In this document: positions 8,355-16,915 of the stretch, piece after piece | Layout of the letters: every line of letters starts with the position of its first letter | How positions within the stretch are numbered: position 1 is the first letter of the stretch | Source: Gammaproteobacteria bacterium | GTDB taxonomy: Bacteria > Pseudomonadota > Gammaproteobacteria > DSM-16500 | DNA length: 21,083 bases | Reading direction: 5' to 3' | NCBI GenBank assembly: GCA_013287025.1 | Contig: JABDEN010000026.1 | Span: 1 to 21,083, forward strand | Made by a program: the position numbers and the translations under genes | The notes under the pieces: model-generated | Database searches by the model: none | What the model saw: the letters and a program-made list of their open reading frames with translations, nothing else | Told to the model about the DNA's origin: nothing

Positions 8355-9875
8355 ATGTTACAAAATTCTATTTTAAGTATTCTAATTTGGCTCCCAGTTT
8401 TTGGTGCGGTTGTCGTGCTTTTCACCGGCGGTGATAAAAATGCGAATGTCGCTCGCATCATTGCCTCGATTGTCGCATTGACGAATTTATTACTTTGCAT
8501 TCCACTTTATTTGGGTTTTGATGTCACAAGCCCACATATGCAATTTCAAGAAATGCATCTTTGGATTTCTGCGTACCAAATTTATTATGCAGTTGGTGTC
8601 GATGGTATATCGATCGCGATGATTATTTTGACGAATTTTACGGGACTTTTAGTCATACTCGCAGGGTGTCAAGCAATCAAAGTACGCGTTTCGCAATATA
8701 TGGCTGCATTTTTGGTGATGCAAGGCATGATGATTGGCGTATTTGCCGCAACCGATGCGATTTTATTTTATGTGTTTTGGGAAGGGATGTTAATCCCGAT
8801 GTATTTAAGTATTGGGATGTGGGGAAGTGCGAATCGTAATTATGCTTCGATAAAATTTTTCTTGTATACTTTTTTGGGCTCAATCTTAATGTTGATTGCG
8901 CTGTTGTATCTTTACAACTATACCGGTGTTTTTCATATTTCTGAATATTATGGTTTGCATCTCCCGATCGACATTCAAAAATATATTTTCTTCGCTTTTC
9001 TCTTGGCATTTGCGGTCAAAGTTCCTATGTGGCCTGTACATACATGGTTGCCAGATGCGCATACTGAAGCGCCTTCCGGTGGTTCCGTCGTTCTTGCTGC
9101 GTTGATGTTGAAGTTAGGGATTTACGGATTTTTACGTTTTAGTTTGCCCATTGTTCCCGATGCTTGCGCGGATTTAGCATGGGTCATGATAATTTTGTCA
9201 TTGATTGCGATTGTATACATCGGATTAGTTGCGATTGTGCAAACAGACATGAAAAAACTGATCGCCTATTCTTCCATCGCACACATGGGATTTGCGACGC
9301 TCGGTTGTTTTATGGTGTATGAAATTGTGAAAGACCGCACGAATTATTTTGATGCGTATATGAGTTTGGAAGGTGCAGTGATTCAGATGATTTCACATGC
9401 CTTTGGGTCTGGTGCGATGTTCCTTGGTGTTGGGATTATGGCGGATCGTATGTATAACCATAGTCGTTTAATCCGAGATTACGGCGGATTGGCGTCCCCC
9501 ATGCCAATTTTTGCGGCATTTTTTATGATTTTTGCAATGTCTAATGTCGGGTTGCCTGGCACCGCCGGTTTTGTCGGCGAATTTATGGTAATCATGGCTG
9601 CTTTCCAAGCGCAATTTTGGGTCGCGCTGATTGCGGCACTCACGATGGTACTAGCCGCAGCTTACACATTATGGATGTATAAACGCGTCTTTTTTGGGCC
9701 TATTGCCAATGAACATGTTGGCACGATGAAAGATCTGACATGGCTTGAAAAAGTGAATTATACACTGCTCGCGATCGGCGTATTTTTTGTGGGATTGTAT
9801 CCAAGCGCTGTATTGAATGTATTGCATGCCACCATTGCGAATTTGTTGATTGTGAGTTTGCCGGGGGTAAAATAA
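8355..9875 (+). CDS. nuoM: NADH-quinone oxidoreductase subunit M (NuoM)
   Basis: NuoM is a second antiporter-like proton-pumping subunit of the membrane arm, paralogous to NuoL and NuoN. The 506 residues form a roughly 14-helix protein. The essential helix-5 glutamate is E143 in FWEGMLIPMYLSIGMWG. The conserved HTWLPDAHTEAPSGGSV and LIAYSSIAHMG segments carry the family's key lysine and histidine regions. The start lies one base beyond the nuoL stop, so translation is probably coupled. After the stop comes a 160-base gap filled largely by a family A palindrome. Confidence 0.97.
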   Translation: MLQNSILSILIWLPVFGAVVVLFTGGDKNANVARIIASIVALTNLLLCIPLYLGFDVTSPHMQFQEMHLWISAYQIYYAVGVDGISIAMIILTNFTGLLVILAGCQAIKVRVSQYMAAFLVMQGMMIGVFAATDAILFYVFWEGMLIPMYLSIGMWGSANRNYASIKFFLYTFLGSILMLIALLYLYNYTGVFHISEYYGLHLPIDIQKYIFFAFLLAFAVKVPMWPVHTWLPDAHTEAPSGGSVVLAALMLKLGIYGFLRFSLPIVPDACADLAWVMIILSLIAIVYIGLVAIVQTDMKKLIAYSSIAHMGFATLGCFMVYEIVKDRTNYFDAYMSLEGAVIQMISHAFGSGAMFLGVGIMADRMYNHSRLIRDYGGLASPMPIFAAFFMIFAMSNVGLPGTAGFVGEFMVIMAAFQAQFWVALIAALTMVLAAAYTLWMYKRVFFGPIANEHVGTMKDLTWLEKVNYTLLAIGVFFVGLYPSAVLNVLHATIANLLIVSLPGVK

Positions 9876-9896
9876 TGCCGGCGGACCTATACATAA

Positions 9897-9980
9897 CTCG
9901 TCGTCCCGCGGCTTGTCCGCGGGATCCAGAAAGCCTGCGATGCCGTTCTGGATCCCGCGGACAAGCCGCGGGACGACGAG
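9897..9980. repeat. Family A dyad repeat between nuoM and nuoN
   Basis: This is the longest and most perfect family A copy. Arms of 35 bases (9897-9931 and 9946-9980) pair without mismatch around a 14-base centre, and each arm has the nested hairpin CCCGCGG-CTTGT-CCGCGGG. A short extra piece, GCGGGATGACAG at 9991-10002, resembles the end of related repeats and may be a remnant. The element lies inside the nuo transcript with no T-tract downstream. Confidence 0.94.
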
Positions 9981-10035
9981 GGTACGGTACGCGGGATGAC
10001 AGGTTCTTGAAGTTTAAAAAAGGTTAACTAAAACC

Positions 10036-11484
10036 ATGCCAATATTTTATGTTGCCATACCAGAAATTTTTGCACTCAGTATGCTGAGTGTTATTTTATT
10101 AGTGGATGTTTTTTTAAAGCCACGCTTTCGTTATTTCACCTATTTTTTAGTGCAAATTACATTAGTCACGACTTTTATCATTGTATTGGATCAATACGTC
10201 GATTTACCAAAAATCATTACTTTTAATGGCCACTACATTTTAGATAAGCTCGCGATTCTCACCAAACTTTTTATTTTAATCACGAGTATATTTGCATTTA
10301 TTTATGCACGTCCTTACATCGAACAACGAAATATTTCTCGTAGTGAATATTATATTTTGGGATTATTTGCAGTCATCGGTATGCAAATTATGGCGTCCGC
10401 TTATAGTTTTCTTACGATTTATTTGGGCCTCGAATTATTATCGCTCGCTTTATATGCCATGGTCGCATTATATAAAGATTCTAGCAGTGCAACCGAAGCG
10501 GCGATGAAATATTTTGTGATGGGCGCATTGGCCTCTGGTTTATTGTTATATGGCATTTCTATTGTGTATGGTGTCACAGGCTCCATTGAAATTGGTGCCA
10601 TCGCGGATTTAATTCGTCAAATTCCAGCCAATCAAAATATTGTAGTGGTGACGGGTCTCATTTTTATTTTATCAGGATTGCTTTTTAAATTTGGTGCAGT
10701 GCCATTTCATATGTGGGTGCCTGATGTGTATGACGGCGCGCCGACGAGTGTCACACTTTTTATTGCGAGTGCCCCAAAAATCGCGGCTTTTTGTATCACG
10801 ATGCGTATTCTCGTGGAAGCAATGCCAGGTGCATTCACTATTCCTTGGCAAAATATTTTAATCGTGGTGGCTGTATTATCGATGTTTGGTGGCAACGTGC
10901 TTGCAATTGCGCAAACCAACATCAAGCGCATGCTTGCCTATTCTTCGATTGCGCATATTGGGTATACGTTATTAGGTGTTTTAGCAGGGCCTGAATCTGC
11001 GACGGGTTATTCGGCCGCGATGTTTTATATTGCCACCTATGTGATTGTTGCAGCGGGTGCTTTTGCCATCATTGCCATGTTAAGCCATGATGGCATTGAG
11101 CTTGATAAAATAGAAGATTATCGCGGTTTGAATGCTCGCAATCCGTGGCTCGCTTTTATGATGTTATTGCTTATGTTTTCCATGGCGGGTGTGCCGCCAA
11201 CGGTGGGATTTTTCGCAAAACTGGGTTTATTGCAAGCCTTAGTCCAGGCACATTATGTATGGCTCGCCGCATTATCATTAGTTTTCGCCATCATCGGTGC
11301 TTATTATTATTTACGAATCGTCATGTACATGTACTTTGAGGAACCGAAAGATTCCTTCATTGGTACGCATATCGCGATTCAGCCGGGCATTCTGACCGCT
11401 ATTACCCTGAATGGCGTGGCGGCGCTTGGTTTAGGTTTATTGCCCAGTGGCTTAATTGATATGTGCCGGCTCTCTATTGCATAG
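10036..11484 (+). CDS. nuoN: NADH-quinone oxidoreductase subunit N (NuoN)
   Basis: NuoN is the third antiporter-like proton-pumping subunit, next to NuoK, and the last gene of the operon. The 482 residues match the family. The helix-5 glutamate is E133 in YLGLELLSLALYAMV; other hallmarks are FKFGAVPFHMWVPDVYDGAPT and NIKRMLAYSSIAHIGY. A GGTTAA stretch lies about ten bases before the ATG, so the ribosome site is weak. The 5' gap holds a family A palindrome. No clear Rho-independent terminator was found in the 89 bases after the stop. Confidence 0.96.
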   Translation: MPIFYVAIPEIFALSMLSVILLVDVFLKPRFRYFTYFLVQITLVTTFIIVLDQYVDLPKIITFNGHYILDKLAILTKLFILITSIFAFIYARPYIEQRNISRSEYYILGLFAVIGMQIMASAYSFLTIYLGLELLSLALYAMVALYKDSSSATEAAMKYFVMGALASGLLLYGISIVYGVTGSIEIGAIADLIRQIPANQNIVVVTGLIFILSGLLFKFGAVPFHMWVPDVYDGAPTSVTLFIASAPKIAAFCITMRILVEAMPGAFTIPWQNILIVVAVLSMFGGNVLAIAQTNIKRMLAYSSIAHIGYTLLGVLAGPESATGYSAAMFYIATYVIVAAGAFAIIAMLSHDGIELDKIEDYRGLNARNPWLAFMMLLLMFSMAGVPPTVGFFAKLGLLQALVQAHYVWLAALSLVFAIIGAYYYLRIVMYMYFEEPKDSFIGTHIAIQPGILTAITLNGVAALGLGLLPSGLIDMCRLSIA

Positions 11485-11517
11485 CTACTTGAATAATAAC
11501 CATTAAATTTAAGTGTA

Positions 11518-11547
11518 TTGGCGTTTTGTCACCCCTCGTTTTATAAT
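11518..11547 (+). promoter_or_regulatory. Candidate sigma-70 promoter for ychJ-like gene
   Basis: TTGGCG (11518-11523) and a perfect TATAAT (11542-11547) are separated by 18 bases and lie 26 bases before the gene start at 11574. The GAGAG ribosome site is at 11564-11568. This suggests that the small gene has its own transcript after nuoN. It is a consensus match only. Confidence 0.5.
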
Positions 11548-11573
11548 GAAAAGATACTATAGCGAGAGATGTA

Positions 11574-12062
11574 ATGATGAGTCAGTGTCCTTGCGGTTCC
11601 AAAAAAGATTATGAACAATGCTGCGGCATTTTTATCAGTGGCGAGCAAAAACCGTCAACGCCAGAGCTGCTCATGCGTTCGCGTTATACTGCCTATACCA
11701 AAGGCGACATGCAATATATTATGGCGACCATGCAAGGTCCTGCTGCACAGGGTTTTGATCCGGTGTCTGCTTTGCAGTGGGCACAAAGTATTACATGGAA
11801 AAAATTAGAAATTCTAAAATCCGACATGAATAAAAATCGTGGGTTTGTTGATTTTATTGCAACGTATGACGATGAACATGGCAAAGAAAAAAATATGCAT
11901 GAAAAAAGCCAGTTTTTTTTAGATGAAGAATCTGGACAATGGTATTACGTCGATGGTGAAAATATCAGTCACACCCCTTATGTCGCAGAAGCTCGCCCGG
12001 GTCGCAATGATCCTTGTTCATGCGGTAGTGGTAAGAAATATAAAAAATGTTGTATGACTTAA
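11574..12062 (+). CDS. ychJ: YchJ-family SEC-C motif protein
   Basis: A 162-residue protein has a SEC-C zinc-binding motif at each end, the layout of the YchJ/UPF0225 family. The N-terminal motif is [13 protein letters not shown] (C5, C7, C16, C17), followed by the typical [13 protein letters not shown]. The C-terminal motif is [15 protein letters not shown] (C148, C150, C159, C160). SEC-C motifs bind zinc and in SecA contact SecB and the ribosome; the function of YchJ proteins is not well established. A second ATG at 11577 is equally usable. The stop codon overlaps the stop of the convergent coiled-coil gene, which leaves no room for a terminator between them. Confidence 0.93.
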   Translation: MMSQCPCGSKKDYEQCCGIFISGEQKPSTPELLMRSRYTAYTKGDMQYIMATMQGPAAQGFDPVSALQWAQSITWKKLEILKSDMNKNRGFVDFIATYDDEHGKEKNMHEKSQFFLDEESGQWYYVDGENISHTPYVAEARPGRNDPCSCGSGKKYKKCCMT

Positions 12063-14719
12063 CATCTAACCATTGATGGACGCGTTTCAATTTCATCCGA
12101 ATTAACATTAATATTCACATCCCCCAGCAATAACGTAAGTGAATGCTGGATTTGTAAAAAATCAGCGGTATCGGTAGATTTAAAAAATCGATTATTTGGC
12201 GCAAGTTTGGGTTGGCATTCACGTAAGATATCGAAACTTTTTTGTAAAGGCGTTTTGCCAATATGACAATTGATATGTAATGTTTTAAGAATACCTTCGA
12301 GCTGAACGATATACCGACGTGCAATTTCTAAAGTTTTTCCAATAGATTTTTCTTCAGTGCCCGATACAACTTTCAAAGATTTTATGGCTACCCTCAAGCC
12401 TTCTTTTCCTTCCGCTTCTGTTTTTAAAAAATGAAGCAATGGTTCGAGATCTTGGCGTTTCACTTCAATATTGATTTCACACTGAGGGGTAGATTGTCGC
12501 AAGTCGGTTGAAGGGATATTTAAAATGGTCGCTAAATAATCCAACATTTGTACTAGGCTAGTTTCAACATTAAGATTATCTTTTCCATATCGCGTTTCTA
12601 TGACAAATCGTCGAATAAAATCCATCGTGAAAGCAAAATATTTATTTAAAGCATGTCGTTCTGGGACTGATTCTAATGATCGAATGGCAATATCAATTTT
12701 TTTGAGGCGATCGAGGGATTGGAAGCGAATTTTGGCCTCACTAACGCACTGTTGATATTCATCATAAGCCGTCATTGACATGGTGCCTAAGGCAGTTCCG
12801 CCCGTCAATAAACCAAGGGCTAAAATAGTACCGACGCCAGTGAATCCTAAAGCGAGAGATATCGATGCAGAGATACCTGTTAACACCATCGATTTATTAA
12901 AAACTGCTTTTTGGATTTTAACAATTAGCGTATCTCGCCAAAGGTAACTTAAATCTAAAGAAAGTTTGCAGTCATCCTTAGGCGTTTTGATATTTTGTTT
13001 ACCTGCAATAGCAATTTTCATTTCTTTGTGTGGCGATTCTTCTTCGGGAAATTCTTCATTATTCTCGCTACGGGTCGGTGATAGCGTGTCGGCAACTTTT
13101 TTATAAGCTGTTTTCCCACCAATTTTAACAACTGTTTTAGTGGCAGTTTGCAGTTTATCCATGAGCATTGCATTTTGCGCTAAATCATTGGGTAATAAAT
13201 TTGCCCCTGGCAGCACAATGGCAAGCATGGTAAAAACAGCGGGTGAAAAGACTCGCATGGTAGTAGATACGACATATGAAGTTGTTCCCGTACGCCAGCT
13301 AATAAGTTCATCTCGTGCGCGTTTGATATCAGCGCGACAGTGTCGAATAGCTTCAAAAAATTTTGGAGAATGCGTATGAATAACATCAGAAGTTTCAAGA
13401 TAATGTAGCCATTCAAGATATTTTTTAATAGGTTTGTTTAAATCTTCTTCATGAATAGTGTTGTTAATAAGTATGGAGGCAAATTCATTTTTAAATAAGG
13501 TAATGCCGCTATTATCACATCCTGCACTCTGTAATTCATCTTCTATGATCGTAAGATTGTCATAAATACTTTGTAATAAATAATTAACACGCAAAATTTT
13601 ATTTTGTTCATCTCGAAAGTTTTCAGATTTTTCTATCGTAAGAATTTGATAACAATTTGCAAAATGTTTGGTATGCGCTTTTAATGTTTCCTTTAGTTCT
13701 TCGCATAGTTTCATTTCCTTTGAAAACTTATTATTACATTTTGTGTTTGCATCTTTGAGAACGTGATGACAAGCCTTTGCTTCGTCTTCTAGACTCATCA
13801 CTTCTTTGAGAATAGTTTGATATTCGTCTGCGAGTGCGCCAAAAATTTTTTGAAACTTTTGTTTTTTATCGATTAACATGCCATGAGATTGACTAACGTA
13901 CGAGTTTAATTCCTTAGTTCCATGCTGAATTTTATTTAATAGAATAGCTAAAGCTTTTTTATATTTATCCATTTTTTGCAAGAGCATCGTAAGATGATGA
14001 TGTGACTCTTTCAAGGTTGGGAATCTGTCTAGCGAAGCCAGAGGATTTAATTCATTTAATTTTTTGTCTAATGTGTGGAAGTGAGAATCGCGTTCTTTTA
14101 ATTTAATAGTAAGATCATCATACTGTTGAATGAGGCGAGGAATTTTACGAGTCCATCGTTCAAATTTGAATTGCATATCTTGAATTAAGTTTGATGCTCT
14201 TTGATTTTTTCCAATGACAATTTGTTCAGAATACTTGGTTAATAATAATATTTTTTGTTCTATGATGTTTTTTATATCTTCTAAAAATGTAGTGTTTTCC
14301 GCAAATTCAGGGTTGTTGAGAAGAGCGAGAAAAGCAATCACGGTTTTTTGTAGCGAGCGTTCATGAGTCAATTGTGTGGTGATGGATTGTTGTAGCGTAT
14401 TAAAGATATCTTGATAGGTTTCATCCATATGAGCATCTTTCAGATCTTTTAATTGTTTTTCGAGTATTGACATCTGATGATTGAATTGAAAAAACTTCTG
14501 ATCCATGTTAATTGCTTCGCTCGATTTTAAATATTTTTTAAATTCGAGATCCAATGATGAAGACACTTTTTTTAATTCAGCGGAGGATTTTGCTAAACAG
14601 AATTTTTTATCCAAAAGCGAAATATCTCTACGCCAACCAGCCACTGCTGTACAATAATCTGTCAGTAAAACGCGATCATTCTTTTTGTATTCCAACTTGG
14701 GGCGTGAGGAACTTGCCAT
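12059..14719 (-). CDS. Large coiled-coil protein with two hydrophobic segments, unknown function
   Basis: I do not recognise this 886-residue protein. Residues about 20-480 are rich in Lys, Glu, Leu and Gln, lack Pro/Gly runs and look like a long alpha-helical, coiled-coil region. A hydrophobic stretch at about 490-515 ([15 protein letters not shown]) and a stronger Gly/Ala-rich one at about 611-646 ([18 protein letters not shown]) could be a membrane hairpin. Between them is an acidic, Ser-rich linker ([16 protein letters not shown]). The last 240 residues are mixed helical and end in ETRPSMVRC. There is no signal peptide. The ATG at 14719 follows an AAGAG ribosome site. It looks more AT-rich than the nuo genes and stands alone. 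Long helical proteins with a Gly-rich membrane hairpin are common among secreted effectors of intracellular gammaproteobacteria, but nothing here proves secretion. Confidence 0.85.
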   Translation of the reverse strand: MASSSRPKLEYKKNDRVLLTDYCTAVAGWRRDISLLDKKFCLAKSSAELKKVSSSLDLEFKKYLKSSEAINMDQKFFQFNHQMSILEKQLKDLKDAHMDETYQDIFNTLQQSITTQLTHERSLQKTVIAFLALLNNPEFAENTTFLEDIKNIIEQKILLLTKYSEQIVIGKNQRASNLIQDMQFKFERWTRKIPRLIQQYDDLTIKLKERDSHFHTLDKKLNELNPLASLDRFPTLKESHHHLTMLLQKMDKYKKALAILLNKIQHGTKELNSYVSQSHGMLIDKKQKFQKIFGALADEYQTILKEVMSLEDEAKACHHVLKDANTKCNNKFSKEMKLCEELKETLKAHTKHFANCYQILTIEKSENFRDEQNKILRVNYLLQSIYDNLTIIEDELQSAGCDNSGITLFKNEFASILINNTIHEEDLNKPIKKYLEWLHYLETSDVIHTHSPKFFEAIRHCRADIKRARDELISWRTGTTSYVVSTTMRVFSPAVFTMLAIVLPGANLLPNDLAQNAMLMDKLQTATKTVVKIGGKTAYKKVADTLSPTRSENNEEFPEEESPHKEMKIAIAGKQNIKTPKDDCKLSLDLSYLWRDTLIVKIQKAVFNKSMVLTGISASISLALGFTGVGTILALGLLTGGTALGTMSMTAYDEYQQCVSEAKIRFQSLDRLKKIDIAIRSLESVPERHALNKYFAFTMDFIRRFVIETRYGKDNLNVETSLVQMLDYLATILNIPSTDLRQSTPQCEINIEVKRQDLEPLLHFLKTEAEGKEGLRVAIKSLKVVSGTEEKSIGKTLEIARRYIVQLEGILKTLHINCHIGKTPLQKSFDILRECQPKLAPNNRFFKSTDTADFLQIQHSLTLLLGDVNINVNSDEIETRPSMVRC

Positions 14720-14742
14720 TGATTTTTTCTCTTGTTAAATAT

Positions 14743-14788
14743 AATTTAAAATGAATCGTATTGTGCATTTTAAATTCATCTCGGTCAA
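14743..14788 (-). promoter_or_regulatory. Candidate promoter and operator of the coiled-coil gene
   Basis: On the minus strand TTGACC (14788-14783) and CACAAT (14765-14760) are spaced by 17 bases and could be -35 and -10 boxes. A perfect 11-base inverted repeat, AATTTAAAATG (14743-14753) and CATTTTAAATT (14766-14776), brackets the -10 box exactly. That placement suits a repressor site, but no regulator is encoded nearby. Read from sequence only. Confidence 0.35.
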
Positions 14789-14803
14789 GCTATTTGTTTA
14801 ACT

Positions 14804-14832
14804 AATAATCAGAAATAGGTTTTTTGATTATT
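14804..14832. promoter_or_regulatory. Inverted repeat in divergent intergenic region, possible operator
   Basis: AATAATCA (14804-14811) and TGATTATT (14825-14832) form a perfect 8-base dyad with a 13-base spacer. It lies in the 188-base gap between the divergent coiled-coil and dehydrogenase genes. A second small dyad, CAAGAA-GAAAA-TTCTTG, follows at 14838-14854. Either could bind a regulator of the dehydrogenase gene; AT-rich sequence makes chance dyads plausible. Confidence 0.3.
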
Positions 14833-14907
14833 GTTTCCAAGAAGAAAATTCTTGATTCAATCCAATAAATCAGTGACATTATTATTTCACTTAAAGGAGG
14901 ATACACG

Positions 14908-15960
14908 ATGACAATGGATGTTATAGGCTACGCTGCAAAATCCCCCAAAGATAACCTTGAGCCTTTTCAATTTCAACGCCGTGATCCACGACCTGATGAT
15001 GTCGTAATCGAGATTTTATTTTGTGGTGTGTGTCATTCCGATTTACATTGCGCACGCAATGATTGGAAGAATAGTTCTTATCCCCTTGTTCCTGGTCATG
15101 AAATTGTTGGACGCGTATTAAGTGTGGGCAAAGATGTGACGCGATTTAAGGCCGGTGATTCAGTTGCGGTGGGTTGCATGGTCGATTCTTGTCAACACTG
15201 TGATGCGTGTAAGGCGAGTGAAGAACAATATTGTAAAGAGCGACCTACTTTTACTTATAACGGCAAAGATCGTATTGATCAATCCACAACATATGGTGGT
15301 TATTCACAAAAGGTGGTGGTGAAAGATAAATTTGTTTTAAAAATTCCCGATGGATTAGATTTAAAAGCAACCGCACCATTATTGTGCGCTGGCATCACGA
15401 CGTGGTCGCCACTGCGTCATTGGAAAGTAGGAAAGGGGACAGAAGTTGCGATCATCGGCTTAGGTGGACTCGGTCACATGGCACTCAAATTGGCGAAAGC
15501 ATTGGGCGGGAATGTGACGTTATTTACCCGATCTCCTGGAAAAGAAAAAGATGCGCGACGTTTAGGTGCGGATCATATTATTCTTTCGTCAGATGCGGCA
15601 CAAATGTCCAGTGTGCAAAATCGTTTTCAAGTCATTATTGATACGGTGCCTTATGATCATGATATTAATCCTTACATTTCAACCCTCGCAATCAATGGAA
15701 CATTGGTTTTAGTAGGATTTTTAGGTACTTTAGACACCTTAATCAATACCGTCCCTTTAATTTTAGAACGTAAATCGATTGCGGGTTCAGTGATCGGTGG
15801 TATTAAAGAAACCCAAGAATTATTAGATTTTTGTGGGAAACATGGCATTGTTTCAGATATCGAAATGATTCAGATGGAAAAAATTAATGAAGCGTATGAA
15901 CGCCTATTAAAAAGCGATGTGAAATATCGTTTTGTGATTGACATGGCTTCATTAGGATAA
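14908..15960 (+). CDS. Zinc-dependent alcohol dehydrogenase / NADPH aldehyde reductase (YahK/CAD-like)
   Basis: This is a 350-residue medium-chain zinc dehydrogenase of the cinnamyl-alcohol-dehydrogenase-like group that includes E. coli YahK. Such enzymes interconvert aldehydes and alcohols in the cytosol. Catalytic zinc residues are C42, H64, E65 (PGHE) and C160. The structural zinc site is C95, C98, C101, C109. The Rossmann motif is GLGGLG (184-189), followed by LFTRSPGK, where the basic residues after the second strand suggest NADP(H) over NAD(H). An unusually strong ribosome site, AAAGGAGG (14893-14900), lies seven bases before the ATG. The ankyrin gene starts 14 bases after the stop, so the two are probably co-transcribed. 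The exact substrate cannot be read from sequence. Confidence 0.92.
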   Translation: MTMDVIGYAAKSPKDNLEPFQFQRRDPRPDDVVIEILFCGVCHSDLHCARNDWKNSSYPLVPGHEIVGRVLSVGKDVTRFKAGDSVAVGCMVDSCQHCDACKASEEQYCKERPTFTYNGKDRIDQSTTYGGYSQKVVVKDKFVLKIPDGLDLKATAPLLCAGITTWSPLRHWKVGKGTEVAIIGLGGLGHMALKLAKALGGNVTLFTRSPGKEKDARRLGADHIILSSDAAQMSSVQNRFQVIIDTVPYDHDINPYISTLAINGTLVLVGFLGTLDTLINTVPLILERKSIAGSVIGGIKETQELLDFCGKHGIVSDIEMIQMEKINEAYERLLKSDVKYRFVIDMASLG

Positions 15961-15974
15961 AAAAGGGAAGTAAT

Positions 15975-16838
15975 ATGCAAAGAAATATTCATTTTGCCTC
16001 CGTCAAAGGTGATCTTCCATTACTCACCACATTGCTTCAGCAAAATGTATCGGTAGATTCCCGCGATAAATACGAACGAACGCCTTTACATTATGCCATT
16101 ATGTGGGGGGCAAAGGAGCATATTGTTGATAAATTACTGGAATGTAAAGCAACAGTCGATGCGCAAGATAACATTAATTTCACTCCGCTGATGTATGCGT
16201 GTAGGTGCCATCATTTCTCCATTACAAAAAAATTAATGGATAACAAGGCGGACCTTAATCTTATTTGTAGTATTAAACAAACTGCATTATACAAAGCGAG
16301 GGACAATTTGGATTTAATGCTTTTATTGATCGATGCTGGCGCTAAAATTATTCCGAATGATTGGCCTGTTTTGGAAAAAATAATGCAGCCAGTGGATTGG
16401 AATTGGGAAGCAGAAGTGGAGACTTGTAATAAAAAAAGGATGATTTTAGAAAAATTCCATGAAAATATCATTACGTATGGTGAGAAATGCTTTGATTTAG
16501 CTAATCAAATTAAAACATTCATCGATAAATTACAGAAAGTTTCAGAAATACCCGAGATGGTATGGGAAAGTGTTTCATCATTTCCGTTAGAAAATGGAAG
16601 AGTGCCGTTAGATGTTACTAATCTTTGTGTGAGTTATTTGGGGTTTTTTAGTGATAAATATAAAACAGAAGTGGAAACTCCGCCCCTTCAGCCGTCGCAC
16701 TATGCAGGGCGGAGAATGACTACAGACCCTCACCCCTTACCCCTCTACCGGAGCGCTTTTTGCGAGGGGAGAGGGGACTTTTCTTTATATTTCCCCTCTC
16801 CCACTCGTGGGAGAGGGGTAAGGGGTGAGGGTTTGTAG
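15975..16838 (+). CDS. Ankyrin-repeat protein with a repeat-derived C-terminal tail
   Basis: A 287-residue protein begins directly with ankyrin repeats. Repeat cores are visible at about residues 34-66 (RTPLHYAIMWGAKEHIVDKL) and 68-100 (TPLMYACRCHHF), with a degenerate first repeat from residue 5 and weaker repeats up to about 130. A helical section follows (about 155-190), then a short segment, GRVPLDVTNLCVSYLGFF. Ankyrin repeats bind other proteins; the partner is unknown. The ATG has GGGAAG five bases upstream. From about residue 235 the codons come from two dyads, the second the large repeat at 16712-16846 that also supplies the stop codon. The native protein therefore probably ended near residue 234 or had a different C-terminus. 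A secreted effector role is possible in an intracellular bacterium but unproven. Confidence 0.85.
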   Translation: MQRNIHFASVKGDLPLLTTLLQQNVSVDSRDKYERTPLHYAIMWGAKEHIVDKLLECKATVDAQDNINFTPLMYACRCHHFSITKKLMDNKADLNLICSIKQTALYKARDNLDLMLLLIDAGAKIIPNDWPVLEKIMQPVDWNWEAEVETCNKKRMILEKFHENIITYGEKCFDLANQIKTFIDKLQKVSEIPEMVWESVSSFPLENGRVPLDVTNLCVSYLGFFSDKYKTEVETPPLQPSHYAGRRMTTDPHPLPLYRSAFCEGRGDFSLYFPSPTRGRGVRGEGL

Positions 16839-16846
16839 TAATTCTC
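16712..16846. repeat. Family C dyad repeat forming the end of the ankyrin gene
   Basis: Outer arms of 35 bases (16712-16746 and 16812-16846) pair with two mismatches; the arm core reads CCCTCACCCCTTACCCCTCT. An inner pair of 11 bases, 16767-16777 and 16792-16802, forms a second stem. The whole is 135 bases. Its left part and most of its right arm are coding in the ankyrin gene, and the TAG stop is at 16836-16838 inside the right arm. A smaller dyad, CTCCGCCC (16678-16685) with GGGCGGAG (16707-16714), lies just before. Elements of this CCCTCACCCC type are common dispersed repeats in proteobacteria. Confidence 0.9.
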
Positions 16847-16865
16847 TTACCCTACATCGTTGATG

Positions 16866-16871
16866 TATAAT
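16866..16871 (+). promoter_or_regulatory. Candidate -10 box for queA
   Basis: A perfect TATAAT lies 44 bases before the queA start chosen here, directly after the family C repeat. No good -35 box is seen at the right distance, so the promoter would be weak or activator-dependent, or the match is by chance. Confidence 0.4.
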
Positions 16872-16915
16872 AGCTCGCAATCCAATACTGAAAAAAACAC
16901 CCGAGGATGGTTGTA

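Noticed and set aside
2501..9980. CRISPR-like array from the recurring CCCGCGG motif
   Set aside because: Copies are few, irregularly spaced by hundreds to thousands of bases, palindromic to varying extents and partly inside a gene; there are no regular spacers or cas genes.
10419..10931. Open frames inside nuoN in other frames
   Set aside because: They are shadows of a strongly conserved membrane protein gene; their translations show only mirrored low-complexity patterns.
11526..11547. TTGTCA as -35 box with TATAAT for the ychJ-like gene
   Set aside because: The spacer would be only 10 bases; TTGGCG at 11518 with an 18-base spacer is the reasonable partner.
16907..16915. ATG at 16907 as the queA start
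   Set aside because: The GAGG ribosome site ends at 16906, directly against this ATG, so it could not serve it; GTG at 16916 has suitable spacing and gives the usual QueA N-terminus.
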